From Penium margaritaceum (taxonomy: Eukaryota > Streptophyta > Zygnematophyceae > Desmidiales > Peniaceae), in assembly GCA_023375785.1 (NCBI GenBank), contig SZWC01000081.1:99071-163070 (forward strand): 64,000 nt of DNA, in the 5' to 3' direction. The translations under genes were made by a program, and so were the position numbers. Below, one piece after another: positions 1-11,600 of this stretch. The notes below the pieces were generated by a model. That model worked only from the letters and a program-made list of their open reading frames with translations. It was not told the DNA's origin and searched no databases. Positions within the stretch are counted from its first letter, which is position 1, and each line of letters begins with the position of its first letter.

Positions 1-1400
1 CACTAATAGTGCATGCCATAATACTTAGAAATGGAATTTAAGCGTTTGTTGTCATAGCCCAGAGTGATGCAATGAATCGACACACTCAACTTCTACACTA
101 GGTGGTACAAAACGACATCCTCACACATACCCGGGCTAAGTGCAACGTACTTGGAATCACTCAAACTCCATGCAACGTAGCCCTCTTTGCTATTTACCAA
201 GAGAAAACACTCCCCTTCATCAAGAAGATAAGCCCACTCTGACTTAGTGCACCTGAATTATGTACCAAGTTATTGTGGGTGAAGCCATCGACAGTAAATG
301 AGGGTTCATTTTCCAAGAACAGCCCTATACGTATTGTAGAGAGAATGTATCATATAGCACACCGAGCGATCTCAAAGGTGGTGCTTTGTTGCACACAAGG
401 AGAATTGTGACGGGAAGTTGTTAGCAAATGCTACGTATGCACAAGTGGTGGTAGCTACGTACATCAGTGAGTCGATTACACATAGGAAAGTGGTAGAATT
501 TACCTCCTCCCCTAGTTAAAAGACATCTACTGACTTCACTGGTGATAGTCCTACTAGAGTCATTGGTGGTGAGGCTCTGGATAGTGGATAGAGCAGGGAC
601 GCATAGCTCTCTGCCAGACTACATACATAGACAGTCAAAGAGAAATAAAGTGTCCGGTGCAAACGGTTAAGTTCAAGCTCCATTTCCAAGAGAACATGAG
701 GTGGAACGAGTTCCTTCATCTCATAGACCAACTATAGAAGACCCTTAACAAGCTGGACTACTACGGAACTGGGAAGTACAATGAGGAGATCATCGATATA
801 AAAACCAATGGTCATAACATGGTACAAGGGTGTACTAAGAAACAAAGCTCGATGAATGGTGCCTTGCAAAATCTGCCTTTCTCCATAGTGGAGATAATCT
901 TTTGGTTCTTATAGCGTGGCAATTGCTTGAATCCGTACAGAGTCTTGAGCAGATGCCAGACTTTTCTTGTGGTTTGACCATGAAAAATTCTTGGTCAAAC
1001 CTAATGTGGAGGAAGACGCTATTGACGCCCAATTACCCCAGCTCAAAGACATGTTGAGGCACAAGGATAGATGAGCCCAAGAAGTTGTGCAGTGCATGAG
1101 TAGTGCAGGAAAAGGAATAATCAAAGGCAACTTTGACGATCTGGGAGAACCCTTTGGCAACAAGACCAGGTTTGTCTGGCTCAATTGTACTATCAGACTT
1201 CAACTTTTAGCAGTGGACATATTTGGATGAGGCAACCTTTCCATCCAGTGAGAGATCCACCATCTCATGTACGTCGTGCTCCTTTAAAGTGTTCAGCTCC
1301 TCTCGCATTCCCTTTTCCCAGCAAAAGGTTTCCGCATCATCTCATGACTCTTGGATTTTCATGGGCTGAAGAGGCACTAGGAAAAGTCCTGCGATAGCAA
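1..1400 (-). pseudogene. Fossil Ty1/copia pol, RT to RNase H part
   Basis: Read on the minus strand with several frame changes, this stretch keeps the order of a copia pol C-terminal half. At about 1180-1400 is the RT entry segment, with a recognisable LVAKGFSQ block near 1150-1180. Near 1000-1030 is a degraded DVKTAFL-like block (GVNSVFL), then LKTLYGFKQ near 910-950 and an RT thumb-like block at 516-735. From about 500 down to 1 lie an IDSLMY block and an RNase H segment with SKYVALS. Stops and frameshifts make it non-functional. It is more degraded than A1, whose 5' end abuts it at 1414, so A1 may have inserted into or beside it. Its LTRs are not in the window, so its lineage is uncertain. 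Confidence 0.75.
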
Positions 1401-1413
1401 AGCAATGGGTAAC

Positions 1414-2064
1414 TGTTGAATTTTTCCCCCCTTGTTCAGTTTTTTAGGATGGATCAAGAATGCTTTGCCCCTTGTGGAGGTATGACCCCTGGATCTGTTG
1501 TGATGTGACTTATGTATGCTCTGTCTGATGTGAGATATCACCTGTGAGTACACCATGTGGGTGAGTGATTACCTTGGCCATTTTGTTGATTTGGCCAAGT
1601 GAGAGCTCATGAGTTTGATCCTGGCCCCATGTACATCGTGTTTGATATAAAAGCTTCCAAGAAAGACAATCCGAGGCTTCTTGGATGCTACATGCTTGGT
1701 CTGTCACCTTGAAACTGGGATACTTATTTGTCAAGCTCACAGTGCAAGTCTATTGGTGATGTGGCTGGTTCAGGCCACATCCCAGGAATGTGCTTTTGAG
1801 TTCTAGGACTGGGCAGACAACTATAAAAGGACTTGTCTTGCATGACGATAAATCAACCCTTCCTTGATGCTCTCTTGCGTATTGACAACTCAAGCTCTTC
1901 TTGACATATAATGCTAAGGCATTAGTAATCAGGAAGGTGAAGTGTATGACTGATTAAGTTTGGGGTGCATGACACATTGCAACAAAGGAAGAAGGCCTAC
2001 AAACCTTTGTGAGATTTTTGGTTTCGGAGCTTCTCTGCTAGAGGTGTTAGCTTAGTAGCTGATA
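1414..2064 (+). repeat. A1 5' LTR
   Basis: It starts TGTTGAATTTTT and aligns along its length with 5974-6621. A TATA box (TATAAA, 1822-1827) lies about 410 bp in and probably starts the genomic transcript. Shared blocks include GTGGAGGTATGACC and CCTTGGCCATTTTG. Confidence 0.9.
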
Positions 2065-2066
2065 AA

Positions 2067-2081
2067 GGGTTATGGGCCCAC
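2067..2081 (+). other. A1 primer-binding site, internal tRNA-iMet type
   Basis: The sequence GGGTTATGGGCCCAC begins two bases after the 5' LTR. It is complementary to the anticodon arm of eukaryotic initiator tRNA-Met (GTGGGCCCATAACCC), not to its 3' end. Drosophila copia primes with a 5' half of this tRNA at a very similar site. Use of a tRNA half here is inferred from the match. Confidence 0.82.
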
Positions 2082-2390
2082 TCCTCTGGTTAGAGAAGTT
2101 TCACGCACGCAATCGCTAGGTCCCAAGCAGTGAGAGCGCCTTTTCCCTCACCCAACTTCTCTGTTTGCAGGTCAACAGTAGCAGGAGGGGAATGCAGCAC
2201 ATCTGCACCTTTCTACCTTGAGAGCTGACATCAGCGAATATCAACCTACATCAACCTACATCTGCTTGCAATGGCAAGGTAAACAAGGAAAGTAATTACC
2301 GCTTCTCACCAAAATCCTAGAACGGCCTCAAATATAGGTACATCGACATCAACAATATGTGTAACAGCTATAGCAGTTGTAGTTGTAAGG
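2082..2390 (+). other. A1 untranslated leader
   Basis: About 310 bases between the primer site and the first Gag ATG. It contains a tandem AACCTACATC motif around 2240-2265. No gene was recognised. Confidence 0.5.
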
Positions 2391-5300
2391 ATGGGAGGGA
2401 CAAGGGAACCAGGGAATTATTCACCCATCCTCAAGTTTGATGGAGAGGGGTTTGCGCTCTGGAAGTGGCAGTTTGAGATCATCATGGATGATAGAGATCT
2501 GCTAGGATATTTTGACAGAAGTATCCCAGCACCAAAGGAAGAGGGTGCTGACCTTGTGGCATGGGTCAAGCTCAACAACAATAGCTCTCGCCATTCTTGT
2601 GTCCTCCATATAACCCTATGTCCTTTCACACATCAGCGGTTGTACAGTGGCAGTCACGGCATACGCCAAACTCGGAAAGGTGTTAAGGGTTTAGGTGGCA
2701 AGCTGGTCACAGTGGGTGTCAACGGTAGAGATTCAAAACTCAAGTTAGAGAGGCTGGTCTACTTGCCCTCCTTCATAGCCAACCTGATCTCCTTCTCTAA
2801 GGTAACTGACCATGGCATGACAACGGTCTTTACGGAGGAGGAAACGATGATAGTCTCTACCAAGGATATCAAGATCTCCTATTGTGCCAAAAGGGTTGTT
2901 GCACAGGTTCCTTGCGTCGATGGACTCTACGTCTTGCAGACCAAAATGACAACATCAACGGCTGAATCTTCAGTTGAGAGTGATTATGAGGAGAACAGTA
3001 ATGTAGACTCAGATGAGGAAGGACATGTTAAAGCAGCAGAAGCATTGGCAGCAGATTATTTGGCAATAAAACCACAAGCAAATGGGCTGATCATTCTAGC
3101 CTGTACACATCCTCTGAGAACTTGTGGCATAGGTGCTTTGGGCACGTGGCTCATTGCATATTGGAGCTCATGGAAAAACAAGATCTAGTACGTGGGATGG
3201 AGCTAGGTGATGAGATGGAGGGAGCCGGGATCGTGTGTGAACCATGCCTTCAAGGCAAGGCGAAAAGGAAACCCTTCAAGCGCAATGGCACGCGTGCTCT
3301 CGCACCTCTTGATCTTGTCCACTATGACACGTGTGGTCCTTTTGCATACTGTAAAATGGAGGCAGCAGATATTTCCTCGCATGCATCGACAACAATAGTC
3401 ACAAAGTCTAGATATACTTTCTTGAAGGAGAATCTGCAGGCCTTTGTTGCTTTGGTTGAGCGACGGAGTGGAAAGAAGGTGAAGGCATTCAGGACAGACA
3501 ATGGGGGAGAGTACGAAGCCTGCAGGGACTGGCTCAAGTTGTAGGGCATTGAACATCAAAAACATACCCCCTACTCACCTCAAAGCAACGGCATAGCAGA
3601 GAGAATGAACCGGACCCTCCTGGGCATGACGAGCTGCATGCTCTTTGAAGCCAAGCTGCATCCTAGACCTGCCTCCTAGAAACAGCACGTACGGCTACCT
3701 ATCTTGTGAACCTCACATCTGTGGCTGCTCTGCGAACGAGAGGCAAGAAGAAGCAAACACAACAACTGAAGACGCCTCAAGAAGCATGGTCAGGCAAGAA
3801 GCCAGATGCCTCCCATCTGAAGGTGTTCGGTTGCACCGTCTTTGCCAAGGTCCAGGCTGGCGAGGGCCATGGAAAGCTTGATGCAATAACACAAAAGTGT
3901 GTTTTCATCGGCCATGACACCGCCCACAAAGATTATCGACTGTGGGACCAAGGAGCCAAGAAGGTCATCCACAGCAAAGACGTGGATTTCCACGAAAGGT
4001 CTTCGAGTAAGGGAGATTTTCTTGAACTTGAGAACACTAAAAAACAGGGAGAGTAGCTCACTCTTCTTGAGGAGGGAGATGAAGCACCAGCACAATGGCA
4101 TGGGATGGGTGCTGCAACAGGGAGAGGAGCTCCTGAAGATGACTCATAGGAATCAGACTCTCATTCTGACATATCCGATCCTCCGGAACATGAGGAGGAT
4201 GCCTCTCCCACCATCAACGACGAACCAGACCTCCAGCCTCCACATCAATAGCACCAGTCAGCAGGTTCAAGGAGCAGTTCACGCCTCAAAGTACCTCGAC
4301 AACATTACGATGCACATACGGATGAATGGACAGGCTTTAACTATTCATTCTTCGTTCAAGAGGAGCCAACATCTGTCGCAGAGGAACTCACTCGGCCTCA
4401 CAAAGCGGAGTGGGACGAAGCAATTCGTAGTGAACTCAGCTCCCTTGACGAGAATGTGACATGGGTGTTGGTGGAAAGACGTACCGCGGCTCACGTTGTC
4501 GGGTCCAAGTGGGTTCTGAAAGTAGAAATGAAATAGGATGGCAAGATAGACAAGTAGAAGGCATGGGTGGTAGCAACGGGATTCTCCCAATGGCTTGGCG
4601 CAGAGTACGATAAGGCCTTTGCTCCAGTTGTGACGTTCGGCTCCATCCGGTCAATGCTTGCCTTTGCTACTGCCGAGAACATGGAGGTCCAAAAGATGTA
4701 TGTCAAGACAGCCTTCCTTTACGGAAAAATTGACAAGGAGGTACTCATGGAGGTTCCGGAGGGGGTTGATGCTCCCGAGGGCAAGGTGTGCTGATTGGTG
4801 AAGTCGCTTTATGGGCTAAAACAAGCGCCAAGACTTTGGTACCAGGGATGGACACGTTCATGGCCAATGAGTCCTTCATGCACTGTCACAATGACCCTAG
4901 CAAGTACGTGTATAAGAGCGACAAAGGGACTTTGTTGGTCACCTTGTACGTTGATGAGTTGATTATATGCTCTTCTTCAATGCAGCTACTAGACGATCTC
5001 AAGGGGCAACTAAGTAGCAGATTCGAGATGAAGGACATGGGTCATCTTGACTTCTATCTTGGAATTACCATCAGGCCCGACAAAACAGCAGGTACCATCA
5101 GCCAAAACCAGAAAAAATACATTGACTCCATCCTTGAACGCTACGACATGGCAGATTGCGAGGCTGCTCGTACACCCATGAGCTCAGAGTGCAAAGTCTT
5201 CACCTCCATGTCCTCATCCAAAAAAGCGGAGAAAACTGACATGTTGGGCATCCATATCAGTATGCAGTGGGCAGTGTGATGTATGTCATGGTCGCCACCC

Positions 5301-5938
5301 GACCAGATATAGCCCATGCTGTTGGGTAGGTGAGCCGGTTTGTGGTCAATCCCGGTCCATTTCACTGGCAAGTCATGAAGCACATCATGCGCTACCTTCA
5401 GGGGATGCGGCATGTGGAACTCCAGTGTGGAGGCACCGCTGGATCCGCATCACTCCCTCACATGTGCTAAACCGATGCTGATTGCGGAGGGAATATCGAT
5501 GACAGAAAATCTACCTCTGGCTTTGTGTGTATGCTGAATGGAGGTGCAGTCAGTTGGGAAAGTCGCAAGTAGGAATGTGTCCCTCTTTCAATAGCTGAAG
5601 TTGATTACATCGCCTTGGCTGACGTCTGTAAAGAGATGTAGTGGCTACAAAACTTGCTCTCTAAGCAAAAGGCACCACAGGTAACAGCAACGGTCATCAA
5701 GATATACAACATGAGTGCGATTGTCATGTCTAAGAGCCTCGTCCTCTCCACGTGCACAAAGCACATCGAGATCTGCTACCACTATGCTCAAGACTTGGTT
5801 TACAAGCAAACAATGGAGCTTCAGTGTATCGATACCAATTTGAACCGGGCTCACATGCTTACAGAGCCACCTGACAAGGATCTCCACCAGGCGGGCAGCC
5901 AAGGTATCGACATGGTCAATGCAAGTGATGACGAATGA
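2391..5938 (+). pseudogene. A1 gag-pol, broken
   Basis: Begins with a Gag N-terminus containing FALWKWQFEIIMDD, as in copia Gag. At about 2570-2690 the frame jumps to the protease/pre-integrase segment, so most of Gag including the zinc knuckle is deleted. Next come the integrase zinc-binding segment (WHRCFGHV, CEPCLQGK, 3122-3290), the core with RTDNGGEY (near 3495) and SNGIAERMN (near 3595), the FGCTVFAK block, RT (KTAFLYG, SLYGLKQAP, TLYVDE in place of YVDD) and RNase H (STSGFV, TKHIEICYHY). Several frameshifts and a TGA at 4792-4794 show it is dead. TAG codons at 4534, 5571 and 5639 lie at Gln columns, but others replace Tyr. The frame ends in TGA at 5936-5938. Confidence 0.88.
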
Positions 5939-5956
5939 TGATGCTCATTGAGGCAA

Positions 5957-5973
5957 GGTGCAACGGAGAGATT
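5957..5973 (+). other. A1 polypurine tract
   Basis: The sequence GGTGCAACGGAGAGATT lies directly before the 3' LTR, where plus-strand DNA synthesis is primed. It aligns with GGTGCAAGGGAGAGTT of A2. Confidence 0.7.
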
Positions 5974-6621
5974 TCTTAATTATTTTAGCCCCTTGTTTAT
6001 TGTTTTAGGAAGGATCATGAATGCTCTGCCCCTTGTGGAGGTATGACCCGTGCATCCATTGTGATGTGACTCAACTATGCTCTGTCCCATGTGAGATATG
6101 ACCTGTGAGTACACCATGTGGGTGAGTGGTTACCTTGGCCATTTTGTTGATTTGGCCAAGTGAGAGGTCATGAGTTTGATCCTGGCCCCATGCACATCTC
6201 GTTTGCTATGGAAGCTTCCAAGAAAGAGATTCCATAGCTTCTTGGATACGACATGGCTGGGCTGTCATCTTGGCACTAGGATGCTTATGTGTCAAGTCCA
6301 CAGTGCAAGTCTATTGGTGATGTGGCTGGTTCAGGCCACTTCCCAGGAATGTATTTTTGAGTTCTAGATTTGGATAGACAACTATAAATGGACTTGTCTT
6401 GCATGCTGATCAATAAACCTTTGCTTGATGCTCTTTTGCGTATTGGTGTCTTGAGCTCTTCTTCAGATGTAATGCTAAGGCGTGAGTACTCTTGAAGGTG
6501 AATTGTATTCCTAATGAAGTTTGGATACATGAGACATGTCAACAAAGGAAAGCCTAAAAACCTTTGTGAGCTTTTCGGTTTCGCGACTTCTCTGCCGGAG
6601 GTGTTAGCTCAGTAGCAAACA
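5974..6621 (+). repeat. A1 3' LTR
   Basis: Homologous to 1414-2064. It starts TCTTAATTATTTT (TG mutated to TC) and ends in ACA before the repeated gtaac. A TATA box sits at 6383-6388. Confidence 0.9.
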
Positions 6622-6626
6622 GTAAC

Positions 6627-7593
6627 AAAGCCATTAATAGACATGTCAAGCATATGGTGGAACTCACACTAATTGCGGGAGTATCCTAGAGTAGTGCTGG
6701 GATGAATGACAGACACGGCCGAATAAGAAGAAGAGGCCGTAAATAGGTCATGAGCACGTACCCTAGGCTTCCTAGAAACCATTACACGGTGGAGAGGAGT
6801 GGTAACCTGTCCTCCTGAATGGGGATGAGCTACTGGGATCAGGGTCACCTGAAGTGGACCCCTTGGACGGCCCTATTTGAGGGGGGAGGGAGCCCGCAAG
6901 AGCCAACCGCGTACATATGGGGAGACGGGGGTTCAAAGGTGACCGGGAGGGAGGCCTACATTGGAGATGCAGATCGAGAAGGAGATGATGCAGGGGACAC
7001 GATAGACAGTACTAGAGAAGATGCAGGAGACACAATAAATGGTTGCTTAGGAGTAATGGAGGAGAAGGCAGTAGAGGATAGAAGCACGAGAGAGACAGAG
7101 CACGCGGCAAGGGGAGGCATATGGGGGAATCTGGGAGGTATGAAAGAAGGGATTCCACCAAGTACCTCTTTATTAGAAAACGATGGCATGGCATGATTAG
7201 ATCCAAAGACAAATTAGGAATACGCCCTCCTCCAAGCCAAAAAGTGGGACTGGAACAAACAAAGAGTCAAGATGGGGCAAGTCATGCTAAGGATACAACC
7301 TCAAAGAACAGAGCATTTAGAAACTCAATAACGCAATGATCTATAGGGTTCCAAACGTGTTAATATTTGGAGAAAACATGCACCAAAGGCCGCGAGGTGA
7401 CAAGGTTGCCTTGCGATGGTCACTTGAAAGCCATATGAAGACAAAAGAGCCTTAGACACGGACAAGACGCAGGTCGGTACACAACCGGTTAGACGTTCTA
7501 AGGGAATGATGTGACGGATTAGCGGACTATTGGGAACATGAATCCATAGCCGAATCATGTAGGATGTGGCCTGGAAGGCAAAGAGGGGAGTGA
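6627..7593. other. Unrecognised DNA between A1 and the split frame
   Basis: No element or gene was recognised. A 125-codon open frame at 6819-7196 has an internal imperfect repeat (GDTI motifs) and no similarity I know; it is probably chance. Confidence 0.4.
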
Positions 7594-7766
7594 CTAGGAG
7601 CGGAAAGGAGGGAATGGACACTGCCAAAAAGTGTGCAGTTTCACCATTTTGACAAACCATTTTTGGGTTGTGTATGGAGAGGAAGGCTCTATACGCACAC
7701 CATGAGACTTTTGAATACAGGAGGTGGAACCAAATAATTCCCCACCATGCTTGCATAAGACAACAT
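7594..7766 (+). other. Possible host ORF, segment 1 of 3
   Basis: Read with TGA as the only stop, this frame is open from 7594. It passes a TAA at 7735 and another at 7756 and has ATGs at 7702 and 7747 (context CCCACCATGC). It runs into the A2 insertion site, where the duplicated aacat completes an ATG. With A2 removed it continues in frame at 14066. With one stop codon, open frames of this size occur by chance, so this segment alone is weak. No product was recognised. Confidence 0.25.
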
Positions 7767-8511
7767 TGTCACTCCGCACTTGGCCACGGTCTAGAGTAAA
7801 CGGCGCCGACAGGCAAACCGCCGACCGTCCTTGGTATTACAACCAAGGTAGAGATCACCCACGGAGTGGTGTTTCCACACTGAAAGGTTCACTTAGCTTG
7901 TCCCAACCGTGGCCGGAGAGTGTTCCAAACTCTCACCCAACTGGCAAAGCTACACACCAAAGTGTGCACTTGCACTTGTTCTTTATCCTATTTCTTGGTG
8001 GCCAACAAGGGATGAGTTTTCTCCCAGGTCTTAAGAGCAAGAGATGATGATATTATCACATGCAAATGACAGGCCTTATATAGTCTCTGGTCAATGCTCC
8101 CAATGGCTCCTTGGAGGGGCCTCCCTCCAAGGCCACCCTAGACAGTGTCATCAGCTTTGATGACATGGCACCCTCTGTGACCGCCAAGTGGCGCTTGATC
8201 CACCTTGGACCTTAGAAGCTTCTAGGAAGCTTCCTTGGCCCTTTTTAGTCACAAAGAAAATTTGGTCCTGGGGGGATTTGACCCCAGACCTTTCGCTTGC
8301 GAGACGGTTACAGGAAGTTGTCCTAAGGAGCATGGACCACGTAGACTACCAAGAGTAGACCAAGGGGACTTACTCCACAAGGGTGAGCAGTGCATGCCTT
8401 GTCTCTCTCAGCCTCTCTTGCATGTTGCTGGGGAACTTGCGCTACAAGCGCAATGCATACCCAGTCTAAATCTTCCGCTGATTGGACCAGGGGCATACAC
8501 AGAACATAACA
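7767..8511 (-). repeat. A2 3' LTR
   Basis: Minus-strand sequence begins TGTTATGTTC at 8511 and ends TGACA at 7767. A TATA box (CTATATAAGG) lies at 8074-8083. It lacks a segment of about 18 bases that the other LTR has near 13843-13860. Confidence 0.93.
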
Positions 8512-8524
8512 AACTCTCCCTTGC
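8512..8524 (-). other. A2 polypurine tract
   Basis: Reads GCAAGGGAGAGTT on the minus strand, directly before the 3' LTR. Confidence 0.75.
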
Positions 8525-8604
8525 ACCTGCGTCCATCTGCGGCTAGATTCCTGCTGCGGCCATGGGCCCAGCGATGTTGGCCACCTGTGAAGTAGCCCGC
8601 CCGT

Positions 8605-11600
8605 TCAGTCCTCGTCTGTTGCGCTCACCATCCCGATGCCTCGTGCCCCTGCCATGTGCGGGTCACTGTCCAGCGGCTTCGTCAGGAATTCCGCGAGCAT
8701 CTGCTTGGTCGAGATGTACTGCAGATCCACCACTCCCTTGGCGACGAGGTCGCGCGTGTAGTGATAGCGGATGTCGATGTGCTTGGTCTGCCTGGAGAGG
8801 GTGTCCTTGAACGCGATGTCCATCGCGCTCTGGTTGTCGACGTGGATGACTGTGGCCTCCTTCTGTGGTGCGTGCATCTCAGCAAGCAAGGTGCGTAGCC
8901 ATTACGTCTCCTTGCACACCTCAGACAGCGCCACGTACTCAGCTTCTACGGTTGAGATGGAGACACAGTCCTACTTGCGGCTGGCCCACGACACAGCGCC
9001 GCCGTTCACAAGGCACACAAAGCCCGAGGTGGACTTCCTATCATCCACATTGCCTCCAAAATCTGCGTCGGTATAGCACTTGAGGCGCAAAGGGTCTGTT
9101 CCTTGAAGGCCGCCGTACTGAAGCCCCATGTGCCGTGTCTTGTTGAGATAGCGCAAAATGCGCTTCACGGCCTGCCAGTGGAGTGGCCCAGAGTTGGCCA
9201 CGTACCGACTGACTAGCCCCACAGCAAAGGAGATGTCCGGCCGCGTGCCAACCATGGCATACATGATGCTACCCACCGCAGACTGGTACGGCACATCCGG
9301 CATTTCGCGGTGCTCGGCTTCCGTGCTGGGGGAGTGGGCGGATGTGAGATTGCACTTCGTGGGGAGAGGAGTGCTGAGGAGTTTGGCGTCTTCCATGCCA
9401 TAGCGCCGAAGTACCTCTGAGATGTACTTCGTCTGGTTCAGCTCGATGGTGCCTGCTGCTCGGTTGTGATGTATGGCGATGCCCAAGTAGTACTCGAGCT
9501 CGCCCATGTCCTTCATCTGAAACCGTCCATGCTGCTTCTCCTTGAGGCCCTCGAGGGCCTTCATGGAGGTGGAGGCCAGAATCGGGTCATCCACGTACAG
9601 CGCTACCAGCAACAGCCCCTGGTCATCCGCACGCACATACACACTGGGGTCGTTGTGGCAGTGCGAGAAGCCAAGGCCAGCCATGAAGCTGTCCATCTCC
9701 TTGTACCAGATCCTTGGGGCCTATTTCAGCCCGTAGAGCGCCTTGATGAGGCGACATACCTGCCCGGGTTTTGCCTTGACACCCTCGGGCACCTCCATTA
9801 GTATCTCCTTGTCAAGCTTCCCGTAGAGGAAGGCGGTCTTGACGTCCATCTGGTGGATTTCCATGTTGCGTGCCGCAGCCACAGCCAGCAAGGTGCGTAT
9901 GGAGGGGAAGGACGCGACAAGAGAGTAGGTCTCGACGTACTTAGACCCTGCTCTCTGCAAGAACCCCTTCGCGACGATCCTTGCCTTGTACTTGTCGATG
10001 CTGTTGTCTTACTTGCGTTTGACGCGTAAGACCCACTTCACGCCCACCACGTGTGCGTTTGGTGGTCTGTCCACTAGCACCCACGTTCTGTTCTCCTCGA
10101 TGGAGGCGAGCTCACTCTCCATCGCCTCCTTCCACTTAGCGGCGTCCGGCCGCGAAAGAGCCTCGGCGATGGTAGCCGGCTCTCCTTACTAAAGGCACGA
10201 CCAGCTCAGGCCAGTCCAATCGGCCTTCCCTCCGTTGTGGTGCTTTGCAAGCTTTGCTTGGCGCTCACTGCGCCGCAGTGGTGCTGGTGCTGGCTGCTCG
10301 TGCTGCTGCTGCTGCTCTGCTTCCCCAGGAGGGGTCGCTCAAAGGGAAGAGCCACTGGCCTCCGAAGAGGCTTCGGATGTCTTCCTCGGTATCAGATGTC
10401 AACTCCGCTTGAGCCTGAGCGGACGCTCTCCCTGAATTGGCAGCCTCGCTGGCTATGGCCACTGGCGTCCCACGCCAGTTAGGCGGGGGTGTGTCACCCG
10501 CCTCCAGCAGCACGATCCACTCTCCCTGTTTTGGAGAGTTCTCTGGGTCCAGCAGTTCTCCCTTGTCGTGTGACTCTTCCTAAAAGGTCACATCTCTGGA
10601 GGTGATGACTCTCCCTACTGCCTGGTCCCACAGCTTGTACGCCTTGTGTGCGGCCTCGTAGCCGATCATCACGCACTTGCGCGCACGTGCATCCAACTTC
10701 CCCGCTCCTTGCCTGTCCTGGATTTTGGCCCAAGCCGTGCAGCCGAAAGCCTTTAGGTGAGAGGCATCCGGCTTCTTTCCCAACCACGCCTCCTACGGGG
10801 TCATGCGTTCTGCACTTTGCTCCTTTTCTGTCCCCTTGCTGCGCAGTGCTGCAGCAGGCATGAGGTTGATGAGGTAGCATGCAGTGCACGCTGCTTCCGC
10901 CCAGAAGCGAGGAGGGAGCTTTGAGTCGAACAGCATGGTTCGCGTCATGGCCAGAATGGTATGGTTCATGCGCTCGGCCACGCCGTTGCTCTGCGGTGTG
11001 TAGGGAGTAGTAGGTTGGTGGACAATGCCGTGTGCCCGAAGCCACGGCTTGCACCCCTCGTACTCTCCGCCATTGTCGCTCCGCAGGGCCTTGACCTTCC
11101 GTCCGGTTTGTCGCTCCACCATCGCGACAAAATCTTGCAAGCGCTCCAGCACATCTCCCTTTGTTTTGAGGAAGTACACCCACACCTTCCGAGAGTAATC
11201 ATCGATGAAGGTGAGGAGGTACTTGGAGCCGCCGTTGGACGTGGTGCGCATGGGGCCACACACGTCGCTGTGGACAAGGTCGAGTATGCCCTTTGTTCTG
11301 CGACCGTTTTTGGAGAAGCGTTTCCGCTTTGACTTCCCTTGTAGGCAAGCCTCACACCCAGCGTTGCATCCACCCTTCAGCTCACACCCGTCCAGCCCGC
11401 GTACAAGCTTCTGCTCCTGCATGACCTGCAGGGTGCTATCGGCCACGTGCCCAAGGCGTCTGTGCCACAGCTTCGCAGTTGCTGCTCCCGTGTCTTTAGC
11501 CGCCACAGCAGGCGGCATGGATGGTGTCTTGGCGTTCGGCGATAGTACAGCTTCCACTACTGCCTCTGCCGCCCCAGCGTGCCCTTCCGTGCTCTTCGTC

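Larger units (their letters stand above)
1414..6621 (+). mobile_element. Copia element A1, full length but decayed
   Basis: A complete element is bounded by related LTRs (1414-2064 and 5974-6621) and flanked by the same five bases, gtaac, at 1409-1413 and 6622-6626, the size of target-site duplication copia integrases leave. Inside are a primer-binding site, gag-pol remnants and a purine-rich tract just before the 3' LTR. The two LTRs differ at many positions and the second has TC in place of the terminal TG, so the insertion is old. Its pol resembles that of A2 although its LTR is different, so A1 and A2 are sister families. Confidence 0.92.

Noticed and set aside
6819-7196. 125-codon open frame as a gene
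   Set aside because: No recognisable domain, repetitive composition and no coding support.
7325-7756. 143-codon minus-strand open frame
   Set aside because: Overlaps the possible host frame on the other strand and shows no motif.
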